64,000 nt of DNA from JAURVT01 sp049059935 (GTDB lineage: Bacteria; Actinomycetota; Actinomycetes; Propionibacteriales; Nocardioidaceae): NCBI RefSeq assembly GCF_049059935.1, contig NZ_JBMGQR010000011.1, forward strand, positions 1-64,000, written 5' to 3'. How positions within the stretch are numbered: position 1 is the stretch's first letter; every line of letters starts with the position of its first letter. Both the position numbers and the translations under genes were made by a program. The notes below the pieces were generated by a model. The model did not search any database and was not told the DNA's origin. It saw nothing but the letters and a program-made list of their open reading frames with translations. Of the stretch, positions 52,127 to 58,898 are shown in pieces.

Positions 52127-52906
52127 CTACGTCGTCGCGGGCGCGGAGACCATGGCCGACGTCACCACGGCGGTGCGGTCCGGGCGCAGGTCGACCCGCT
52201 GCGGCCGCAGACCGGCCCGTGCCGCCGCGTCGGTCGCGGCCCGCACCTGCGTGCGGCCCATCTCCAGGAGCAGGACCCCCCGGGGCGAGAGCCAGCCCGG
52301 AGCGAGGTCGAGAAGGCGTCGGACGACGTCGAGCCCGTCGTCGCCCGCCGCGAGCGCCGCGCCGGGCTCGTGGTCGCGCGCCTCGGCGGGCAGCAGGCCC
52401 ACGTCGCCCGCCGGCACGTACGGCGGCACCGCGGCGACGACGTCGAGACGGCCCCGCAGGGTCGGGGGCACCGCGTCGAACAGGTCACCCGACGCCACCA
52501 GCGTGGTGCGCAGGTTCGAGGACGCGACCGGCACGCACCGCGGGTCGACGTCGGTGGCGACGACCACGGCGGCGACGTCGGCGCGCTCGACCGACGCGGC
52601 GACGGGCGCCGCACCGCAGCACAGCTCGACGAAGACCGCCTGCGGGCGGGCCCGGCACGCGGCGACGGCGAGCGAGGCCAGCAGCGCGGTGCGCTGGCGG
52701 GGGACGAACAACCCCGGCCCGACGTGGAGGTCGAGGCCTCCCAGGGTGACGCTCCGCAGGATCTGCTCGAGCGGCTCCCCGGCCGCCCGGCGACCGACCA
52801 CCTCGGCGGGCTCGACCTCCGGGTGCCGCAGCACCTGGTCGGCCTCCTCCTCGGCGAACGCGCAGCCGACCTCGCGAAGGGCGAGCACGAGGTCGTCCCG
52901 CGTCAT
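52127..52906 (-). CDS. Putative protein N5-glutamine methyltransferase (PrmC/HemK paralogue)
   Basis: 259 residues. The N-terminal helical domain (RRAAGEPLEQILRSVTLGGLDL) and VGPGLFVPRQRT are PrmC-like, as is the SAM-binding region FVELCCGAAPVAAS. The catalytic NPPY of true HemK-type enzymes reads VPPY here, and the SAM loop is ELCCGA. This fits the actinobacterial PrmC-related group of unknown target rather than the release-factor methylase. ATG 52906 follows CATCCT by 6 bases. Confidence 0.8.
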   Translation of the reverse strand: MTRDDLVLALREVGCAFAEEEADQVLRHPEVEPAEVVGRRAAGEPLEQILRSVTLGGLDLHVGPGLFVPRQRTALLASLAVAACRARPQAVFVELCCGAAPVAASVERADVAAVVVATDVDPRCVPVASSNLRTTLVASGDLFDAVPPTLRGRLDVVAAVPPYVPAGDVGLLPAEARDHEPGAALAAGDDGLDVVRRLLDLAPGWLSPRGVLLLEMGRTQVRAATDAAARAGLRPQRVDLRPDRTAVVTSAMVSAPATT

Positions 52907-52920
52907 GGGACCAGGATGGG

Positions 52921-53205
52921 TCAGGAGACCTCGCGCTGCTGCAGGAGGTCCTGGCGCTCGTGGGTGGTCAGACCGCCCCAGACGCCGAACGGCTCCTGGA
53001 CCGACAGGGCGTGCTCGCGGCACGCGTCGACGACGGGGCAGCGCGCGCAGAACGACTTGGCGGCGCTCTCACGTGCACGGCGACGCGGGCCGCGCTCGAA
53101 CTCGGGCGAGAAGAAGGTCTCGGGGTCGGCGTCGTTGCAGGCGCCCTCATACTGCCACTCGTAGCTGTCCTGGATGGGGGACGGGAGTCGCGTGAGGTTC
53201 GCCAT
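52921..53205 (-). CDS. WhiB-family iron-sulfur transcriptional regulator (WhiB3/WhiD-like)
   Basis: 94 residues. Cys23, Cys53, Cys56 and Cys62 would hold a [4Fe-4S] cluster, and GVWGG (74-78) is the sigma-binding turn. EGACNDADPETFFSPEFERG and the EPFGVWGGLTTHER end resemble WhiB3/WhiD. WhiB proteins bind the main sigma factor and respond to redox or NO. AAGGA lies 5 bases before ATG 53205. Its promoter region contains tandem direct repeats. Confidence 0.93.
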   Translation of the reverse strand: MANLTRLPSPIQDSYEWQYEGACNDADPETFFSPEFERGPRRRARESAAKSFCARCPVVDACREHALSVQEPFGVWGGLTTHERQDLLQQREVS

Positions 53206-53238
53206 GGTGGTCCTTGTCGCCGGGGTGAAGTTCGTCGA

Positions 53239-53263
53239 AATCTATTCAGAACCTACTCAGAAC
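53239..53263 (-). promoter_or_regulatory. Tandem repeats and -10 element before whiB
   Basis: On the minus strand GTTCTGAGTAG and GTTCTGAATAG stand head to tail (53242-53263), and the second runs into TAGATT (53239-53244), a good -10. The repeats replace a normal -35, so they may be activator sites. The region 53206-53379 is otherwise unusually AT-rich for this genome and holds no gene. Confidence 0.55.
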
Positions 53264-53379
53264 TTGTTCGTCTGGCAAGACCGTGAACAGGTTTCGTCCC
53301 AACGACCGGTCGTGGGACGCGCCGACGCCCCCACCAACCGGGGTCGATGAGGCCGTCGGCGAGGGTCGGGGCGGACCGC

Positions 53380-54228
53380 TCAGGCACCGTCGCGGGGCGT
53401 CGTCCGCGCGGTCCCGTCCTCCTGGAGCTGCATCGCACCGGTCATGATGGCGACCGCCTCGGACATCGTGTGCGACGACGGCGTGATGACGCCGGCGCAG
53501 CGCCCGAGCCGCTGGATGTGGATGCGGTCGGCCACCTCGAACACGTGCGGCATGTTGTGGCTGATCAGGATGACCGGCAGCCCGCGGTCGCGCAGACCCT
53601 TGATCATCGCCAGCACCTGGTTGCCCTCCTTCACGCCCAGGGCCGCGGTCGGCTCGTCGAGGACGACGACCTTGCTCCCGAACGCCGCCGCTCGCGCGAC
53701 GGCCACCGCCTGTCGCTGGCCGCCCGAGAGGCTCTCGACCGCCTCGGTCATGTTCTGGATGGTCTGGATGCCGAGCTCGGCGACGTTGCGACCCGCGGCC
53801 TCGCGCATCTCCTTCTTGTCGAGCATCCGCAGCACGCTGCCGAGGAAGCCCTTGCGCCGGATCTCCTGCCCCAGGTACAGGTTGCTGGCGATGTCGAGCG
53901 CCGGCGCGAGGGCCAGGGTCTGGTAGACGGTCTCGATGCCGGCGTCGCGCGCGTCCTGCGGGCGCTTGAACGACACCTCCTGCCCGTCGAGCCTGATCGT
54001 GCCGGTGTCGGGGACGTCGGCGCCCGTCAGGCACTTGATCAGGGTCGACTTGCCGGCGCCGTTGTCGCCGATGATCCCGAGCACCTCGCCCGGGTAGAGG
54101 TCGACGTCGACGCCGTCCAGGCCGACGACGCGGCCGAAGGTCTTGACCAGGCCGCGCGCGCTGAGGATGGGCTCCCCGGCACCCTTGCCCGACCCCGCCT
54201 CACGGGGACGCTCGATGGTGTCGCTCAT
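53380..54228 (-). CDS. Sugar ABC importer ATP-binding protein (FrcA-like)
   Basis: 282 residues with a single nucleotide-binding domain, unlike the double-domain RbsA. Walker A GDNGAGKSTL, signature LSGGQRQAVAVARA and Walker B VVVLDEPTAAL are intact. YQTLALAPALDIASNLYLGQEI is characteristic of FrcA-type fructose/monosaccharide importers. The ATG overlaps the permease stop (ATGA). Third gene of the SBP-permease-ATPase operon under the divergent LacI regulator. Confidence 0.92.
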   Translation of the reverse strand: MSDTIERPREAGSGKGAGEPILSARGLVKTFGRVVGLDGVDVDLYPGEVLGIIGDNGAGKSTLIKCLTGADVPDTGTIRLDGQEVSFKRPQDARDAGIETVYQTLALAPALDIASNLYLGQEIRRKGFLGSVLRMLDKKEMREAAGRNVAELGIQTIQNMTEAVESLSGGQRQAVAVARAAAFGSKVVVLDEPTAALGVKEGNQVLAMIKGLRDRGLPVILISHNMPHVFEVADRIHIQRLGRCAGVITPSSHTMSEAVAIMTGAMQLQEDGTARTTPRDGA

Positions 54229-55259
54229 GCCTTCACCTTCCTGATCCACTGGTCGATCGAGACGGCGGAGATCACCAGGAAGCCGATCGCCAGGACCCGC
54301 CACTGGTCGTCCACGCCCGCGAGCGAGAGCCCGCTCTGGAACACGCCGACGATGAGCGCACCGATCGCCGTGCCGACGACGGCACCACGGCCGCCGAACA
54401 GGCTGGTGCCGCCGATGACGACGGCGGTGATGCTCTGCAGGTTCGCGTCGACGATGGCGTTGGTCGACGCCGTGCCCGCGCGACCGATCAGCGCCCACGC
54501 GGTGATGCCGTACAGCAGGCCGGCGAACACGTACACGCTCATCAGCACCGCCCGGACCCGGATGCCGGCCAGACGGGCGCCCTCGCGGTCGTCGCCGACG
54601 GCGTAGACGTGGCGACCCCAGGCGGTCTGGCTCAGCAGGTAGTGGACCACCAGGTAGAGCACCACGACGAGCACGACGCCCGTCGTGATCCGGAACGCGC
54701 CGACCGCGAAGGTCGTGCCCGTCCAGCTCATCGTGCCGGGCATGTCGGTGGCGAGGATGGCGCGACCGCGGCTGTAGAGCAGCGCCAGCGCCGTGAAGAT
54801 GCTCAGCGTGCCGAGCGTGACGATGAACGGCGGCAGCGACAGCCGCGTCACGAGGGCACCGTTGACCGCGCCGGCGGCCGTGCCCACGGCGATGCCGAGG
54901 AGGATCGCGAGCACGGGCGGGACGCCCTGGTCGGCGGTCAGCTTGGCCATGACCATCATCGACAGGATGCAGATCGCTCCCACCGACAGGTCGATGCCCG
55001 CGGTGAGGATGACCATGGTCTGGCCGACCGCGAGGGCCGCGATGATGGCGACCTGCTGCAGGACCAGCGACAGCGTCACCGGGTTGGTGAAGCGCTCGTT
55101 GAGCAGGGAGAAGACCACCGCGGAGACCACCAGGACGGCGGCGGGGCTGATGGCGGGGTGCTGGTGCAGGACGTGCTGCAGGCGCTGCAGCGGTGACTGG
55201 CGGCGCTGGGCGAACTGCTCGGCGGCGCTGGGGGGTGAGGTGGTGGTGCCGGTCGACAT
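54225..55259 (-). CDS. Sugar ABC importer permease (RbsC/FrcC family)
   Basis: 344 residues with about ten membrane segments. VGQTMVILTAGIDLSVGAI and the coupling-helix region NAIVDANLQSITAVVIGGTSLFGGRG (key residues DANLQSITAVVIGG) define the BPD_transp_2 family that carries monosaccharides. AAGGAG stands 9 bases before ATG 55259. A GC hairpin separates it from the binding-protein gene upstream. Confidence 0.93.
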   Translation of the reverse strand: MSTGTTTSPPSAAEQFAQRRQSPLQRLQHVLHQHPAISPAAVLVVSAVVFSLLNERFTNPVTLSLVLQQVAIIAALAVGQTMVILTAGIDLSVGAICILSMMVMAKLTADQGVPPVLAILLGIAVGTAAGAVNGALVTRLSLPPFIVTLGTLSIFTALALLYSRGRAILATDMPGTMSWTGTTFAVGAFRITTGVVLVVVLYLVVHYLLSQTAWGRHVYAVGDDREGARLAGIRVRAVLMSVYVFAGLLYGITAWALIGRAGTASTNAIVDANLQSITAVVIGGTSLFGGRGAVVGTAIGALIVGVFQSGLSLAGVDDQWRVLAIGFLVISAVSIDQWIRKVKA

Positions 55260-55300
55260 GGGCGTGCGCTCCTTCGTGGTGCCCGGGGGTGGTGGCGGTG

Positions 55301-55332
55301 GCGCGGGGGCCCGGCGGACCGGACCCCCGCGC
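55301..55332 (-). terminator. Intercistronic hairpin between binding protein and permease
   Basis: GCGCGGGGG (55301-55309) pairs with CCCCCGCGC (55324-55332) 8 bases behind the binding-protein stop. Such stems usually lower downstream expression or protect the upstream mRNA, so that the binding protein is made in excess. Confidence 0.65.
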
Positions 55333-55339
55333 ACCGGGG

Positions 55340-56428
55340 TCAGCCCCAGCAGATCTTGGCGGCCTCGTCGGTGGTGATGCTCTCGACGCCGTCGGCGGGC
55401 TTGTCCGTCACGAGCTTCACGCCGGTGTCGAAGAAGTCCTTGCCCTCGGTGACCGCGGGCTTCTCGCCGCCCCGGGCGATCTTGGCGATCGCCTCGACGC
55501 CGAGCTTGGCCATCTCGAGCGGGTACTGCTGGGCGGTGGCGCCGATGACGCCGTCCTTGACCTGCTGGACGCCCTCGCAGCCGCCGTCGACCGAGACCAC
55601 GATGGCGTCGGTGACGCCCGCGGCCTTCAGCGCGGAGTCCGCACCACCTGCTGCGGGCTCGTTGATGGTGTAGACGACGTTGATGTCGCCGTTCTTCTGC
55701 AGGCAGTTCTCCATCGCCGTCTTGCCCTGCTCGGCGGTGCCGTTGGTCGGCTCGTTGCAGACGATCTCGTAGTCGCCGCCGGAGTACGACCCGGTCTTGG
55801 CCTCGTCGCCGTTGACCTTGGCGTCCTTGGTGTCGATGCCCATGCCGTCCAGGAAGCCCTGGTCGCGGTTGTAGTCGACCGAGACGACCTTGTCGTTGAA
55901 CAGGTCGAGCAGCGCGATCGTGGCCTTCTTCCCGCCCAGCTGCTTGGCGGCCCACTGGCCGTCGAGCTGGCCGGCGAGGAAGTTGTCGGTGGCGAACGTG
56001 ATGTCGACGGTGTCGGCCGGGTCGGGCGGGGTGTCCAGGGCGATCACGAACATGCCGGCGTCGCGCGCCTTCTTGATCGCGGGGTTGACGCCGGGACCGT
56101 TGGGCGTGATCAGGATGCCGTTGTCGCCCTTGGCGATGGCGTTCTCGATGGCCTCGACCTGGCCGGCCTCGTCGCCGTCCTCCTTGCCCGCGGCGACGGT
56201 GAGGTCGACGTCGTCGGCCTTGGCCGCCTTCTTCGCGCCCTCCTGCATCGCGACGAAGAACGGGTTCACCGAGTCCTTGGTGATGAGGGTGACCGCGACG
56301 GTGTCGTTCTCGCCGACGGTGGCGCCGCCGGAGCCGGACCCTCCTCCACAGGCGCTCAGCACGAGCGTGGCGCAGGCGGCGGTGGCGAGCAGGGCGCTCA
56401 CGCGGCGTCGTCGGGGGGTGAGGTACAT
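55340..56428 (-). CDS. Sugar-binding lipoprotein of ABC importer
   Basis: 362 residues. The signal peptide ends in a lipobox LSAC (VLSACGGGSGSGG), so the mature protein is lipid-anchored outside the membrane. The fold is periplasmic-binding-protein type 1 (RbsB-like): VNPFFVAMQEGAKKAA, NAIAKGDNGILITPNGPG, VIALDTPPD and SVDGGCEGVQQVKDG. Extra cysteines (VCNEPTNG, ENCLQ, GGCEG, ICWG) probably form disulfides, as in fructose-type binding proteins. ATG 56428 has AAGGAG 4 bases upstream; the long upstream frame overlaps the regulator's promoter. Confidence 0.93.
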   Translation of the reverse strand: MYLTPRRRRVSALLATAACATLVLSACGGGSGSGGATVGENDTVAVTLITKDSVNPFFVAMQEGAKKAAKADDVDLTVAAGKEDGDEAGQVEAIENAIAKGDNGILITPNGPGVNPAIKKARDAGMFVIALDTPPDPADTVDITFATDNFLAGQLDGQWAAKQLGGKKATIALLDLFNDKVVSVDYNRDQGFLDGMGIDTKDAKVNGDEAKTGSYSGGDYEIVCNEPTNGTAEQGKTAMENCLQKNGDINVVYTINEPAAGGADSALKAAGVTDAIVVSVDGGCEGVQQVKDGVIGATAQQYPLEMAKLGVEAIAKIARGGEKPAVTEGKDFFDTGVKLVTDKPADGVESITTDEAAKICWG

Positions 56429-56465
56429 GGTGCTCCTTGGTCCGGGGTGTGGCCGCGCTGGGGGG

Positions 56466-56494
56466 TGACGCGGTGACATCGATGTCAGTATGGT
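56466..56494. promoter_or_regulatory. Divergent promoter with LacI-type operator O1
   Basis: TGACATCGATGTCA (56474-56487) is a perfect 14-base palindrome with the central CG of LacI-family operators. It fills the spacer between TGACGC (56466-56471) and TATGGT (56489-56494), the -35/-10 of the rightward regulator gene, and lies in the promoter region of the leftward importer operon. One repressor could control both. Confidence 0.75.
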
Positions 56495-56543
56495 GTGGCT
56501 CACACCCCGGTCTGTCAACGACTTCGCGAAAAGAGGACGAGCC

Positions 56544-57569
56544 GTGCAACGACGCTCCGTGACCATGCGCGAGGTCGCCGTCCACGCGGGCGTCAGCACC
56601 AAGACCGTGTCGCGCGTGGTGAACGGCGAGGCGAACGTGTCGCCGTCGGTGGTCGCCCGGGTCACCGCGTCGCTGGCGTCGCTCGACTACCGACCCAACA
56701 TCGCCGCGGGCAGCCTGCGTCGGGGCCAGACCCGGTCGATCGGCGTGCTGCTCCAGGACGTCGCGAACGACTACTCGGCGGGCGTGCTGCGCGCGATCGA
56801 CGACGTCGGCGTCCGCGAGGGCATCGCCGTGTTCGTCGCGAGCCTGGACGAGGAGCCCGACCGGGAGCGCGAGCTCGCGGCGAGCCTGGTCTCGCGACGC
56901 GTCGACGGGCTCGTCCTGATGCCGGCCACCGACGACCAGTCGTACCTGGGCTCGGACCTCGAGCGCGGGCTCGCCGTGGTCGTCGTCGACCGTGAGCCCT
57001 GCAACCTCGGGGTCGACGCCGTCCTCACCGACAGCTTCGGCGGCGCCCGGGCGGCCGTCCACCACCTCGTCGACCACGGCCACCGCCGCATCGGCCTGCT
57101 CGTCGACAGCGCCGGGCTGTGGACGTCGGACCAGCGGCGGGCGGGGTACGCCGCCGCCCTGAGGGAGCGGGGCCTCGAGGTCGACGAGCGCCTCGTGCGG
57201 GTCGGCGTCCGGTCGGCCGAGCAGGCCGCGAGGGCCACCGTCGACCTCCTCGGTGGGGACGCACCGCCCACCGCGCTCTTCGCGGGTCGCAACGTCTTCG
57301 CGGAGGGGGCGGTGCGCGCCCTGCGCCGCCTCGACCTGACCCGCTCGGTGGCCCTCGTCGGCTTCGACGACTTCCCCCTCGCCGACCTGCTCGACCCGGG
57401 CGTCACCGTCGTCCACCAGAGCACCGGGGCGATCGGTCGCACGGCGGCGGAGTACCTCGTCGGGCGCGTCCGGGGGCACGACGGGCCCCCGCGCCACACC
57501 GTCCTGCCCACGACGATCGTCGCGCGCGGGAGCGGCGAGATCCCGGCACATCGGACAGGCCGAGACTGA
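56544..57569 (+). CDS. LacI-family transcriptional regulator
   Basis: 341 residues. The N-terminal helix-turn-helix TMREVAVHAGVSTKTVSRVVNG and hinge SLDYRPNIAAGSLR are canonical, followed by a sugar-binding effector domain (IGVLLQDVANDYSAGVLRAI to VALVGFDDFPLADLL). GTG 56544 was chosen because AGAGGA lies 6 bases upstream and it yields the usual N-terminus; the ATG at 56490 overlaps the operator. It is divergent from the sugar importer with operator O1 between, and its stop codon is part of a second operator O2. It is probably the importer's repressor. Confidence 0.92.
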   Translation: MQRRSVTMREVAVHAGVSTKTVSRVVNGEANVSPSVVARVTASLASLDYRPNIAAGSLRRGQTRSIGVLLQDVANDYSAGVLRAIDDVGVREGIAVFVASLDEEPDRERELAASLVSRRVDGLVLMPATDDQSYLGSDLERGLAVVVVDREPCNLGVDAVLTDSFGGARAAVHHLVDHGHRRIGLLVDSAGLWTSDQRRAGYAAALRERGLEVDERLVRVGVRSAEQAARATVDLLGGDAPPTALFAGRNVFAEGAVRALRRLDLTRSVALVGFDDFPLADLLDPGVTVVHQSTGAIGRTAAEYLVGRVRGHDGPPRHTVLPTTIVARGSGEIPAHRTGRD

Positions 57570-57580
57570 CACCGATGTCA
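57567..57580. promoter_or_regulatory. Second LacI-type operator O2 over the regulator's stop codon
   Basis: TGACACCGATGTCA differs from O1 by one base. Its first three bases are the TGA stop of the LacI gene. Two sites about 1.1 kb apart would allow a DNA loop or roadblock control. Binding is inferred from the match. Confidence 0.65.
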
Positions 57581-57611
57581 GGCCCGTCGGGCCCACCGGC
57601 CCCCGACGCAG

Positions 57612-57640
57612 CGACGCCCCCACCGGTGGTGGGGGCGTCG
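57612..57640. terminator. Bidirectional GC hairpin terminator
   Basis: A perfect 13-base inverted repeat with a 3-base loop (57612-57624 with 57628-57640) lies between the convergent LacI and coiled-coil genes. There is no U tract. Confidence 0.65.
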
Positions 57641-57662
57641 TGGTGCTGCGGGGTGGTGCCGG

Positions 57663-58352
57663 TCAGGCCCGGTGTCCGCCGCCGCCCGGCGTGGCGGGAG
57701 GCCGAGGGTCTGCCGCGGTGCTGCCCCCGGTGGCCTCGGCCGCGCCCACGTGGGGCTCGACCGGGATGCCGTCGTCGACCTGGTGGTCGACGCGGGTGGT
57801 GTCGGCGTCGGCGCGACGTGCCCCCGGCGTGACGGACGGGTCGTCGTCGCGCACCGGTCCGGCGTGCCGGTCGGCATCGGGACGACCGGCGTCCTGACGG
57901 TCGGCGTCGTGACGGTCGGCCTGACGGTCGGCGTCGTGACGCTCGGCGTCCGCGCCGTCGGCGTCGCGGCCGTCCGAGCCACCCTTGCGGCGCCGGGTGT
58001 CGACGTCGGGGTCGAGCTCGTCGGCCTTGCGCAGGTGCTCGCGCTGCTCGCGGCGGAGCTCCTCGGCCTCGGTGCCGCGCGTGCGGGCGTCGGCCTCGAG
58101 CTTCTGGGCGCGGGCGTTCTTCTCGTCGGCCTCGGCGCGGGCGCCGCGGGCCTTGGCCTCGACCTCGGCGGCCTCGGCCTCCTGACGACGCAGGACGTTC
58201 TCGCGCTCCTGCGCCTCGTGCCGCATCTGCTCGGCCTGGTCGCGCCTGGCGGCCTGCTGCTTCTTGCGGGCCCCCAGCGCGGCGACCACGCCCAGGACCA
58301 GCAGGACGATGACGACCACCACGACGATGGCGATGATTGCTCCGGTGCTCAT
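57663..58352 (-). CDS. Membrane-anchored coiled-coil protein with D/R/H-rich repeats
   Basis: 229 residues. One membrane helix (about 5-27, AIIAIVVVVVIVLLVLGVV) is followed by a strongly charged coiled coil (about 28-115, rich in A, E, R, Q). The C-terminal half is disordered, with imprecise repeats of the DADRHDADRQ type (about 125-165) and a proline/glycine-rich end. The function is unknown. GGAGGGAG precedes ATG 58352. A palindrome ACGAACG-TAG-CGTTCGT (58379-58395) overlaps its likely -10 TACGTT. Confidence 0.72.
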   Translation of the reverse strand: MSTGAIIAIVVVVVIVLLVLGVVAALGARKKQQAARRDQAEQMRHEAQERENVLRRQEAEAAEVEAKARGARAEADEKNARAQKLEADARTRGTEAEELRREQREHLRKADELDPDVDTRRRKGGSDGRDADGADAERHDADRQADRHDADRQDAGRPDADRHAGPVRDDDPSVTPGARRADADTTRVDHQVDDGIPVEPHVGAAEATGGSTAADPRPPATPGGGGHRA

Positions 58353-58378
58353 GGGTCTCCCTCCACGTGCGTCAAGGG

Positions 58379-58395
58379 ACGAACGTAGCGTTCGT
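58379..58395. promoter_or_regulatory. Palindrome in the promoter of the coiled-coil gene
   Basis: ACGAACG-TAG-CGTTCGT is a perfect 7-base inverted repeat. On the minus strand it overlaps TACGTT, a -10 with TTGCGG 16 bases upstream. It is a candidate operator. Confidence 0.45.
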
Positions 58396-58458
58396 GACCT
58401 GCACCGCAACTCCGACGCGACGGGGGAACCGGACCAGAGGGCCCGGTCGCCCCGCCGA

Positions 58459-58776
58459 TCAGCTGTCGCCGCGGCCCGTCTTGGACTGCAGACGATCGAT
58501 GTGCTGGGACGCCTCGGCCTTGGTGAGCGTGGCCGGGAGGGTCTCGCCGGCCTCGCGCGCGAGGGTGTCGAGGTAGCTGCGCTGCGCGCCGGTCATGTCC
58601 TCGTCGCCGGTGACCCAGGCGTCGGGGTCCTTCTCGGTGGTGTTGGCGCCCTCGGCGGCGGCGCCGATCACGTCGCCGGACGTCTCGGTGGACGACTCGG
58701 TGGACGACTCGGTGGCGCTGTCGGTGGTGGTCTCGTCGGTGGTCTGGGGCGCGGGGCCGTCGGTGGGGGTGCTCAT
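58459..58776 (-). CDS. DUF3072 domain-containing protein
   Basis: 105 residues. The first half is a Thr/Ser/Glu-rich disordered stretch (TDSATESSTESSTETSG). The second half matches DUF3072: DPDAWVTGDEDMTGAQRSYL, LDTLAREAGE and LTKAEASQHIDRLQ, a short three-helix module found in many actinomycetes. The function is unknown. ATG 58776 follows TAGCGT by 7 bases (leaderless). It is 106 bases upstream of the coiled-coil gene on the same strand. Confidence 0.8.
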   Translation of the reverse strand: MSTPTDGPAPQTTDETTTDSATESSTESSTETSGDVIGAAAEGANTTEKDPDAWVTGDEDMTGAQRSYLDTLAREAGETLPATLTKAEASQHIDRLQSKTGRGDS

Positions 58777-58898
58777 GGACCTCACGCTAGGCGCGCCCAC
58801 CGACAGCGGCACGACGACGCGGCACGACCGAGGTTTGAGCCTGTCCGCGGCGGGGAATGGTTGCGTCAATCGACCATTCCCGAGAGCGAGAGGTCCCC

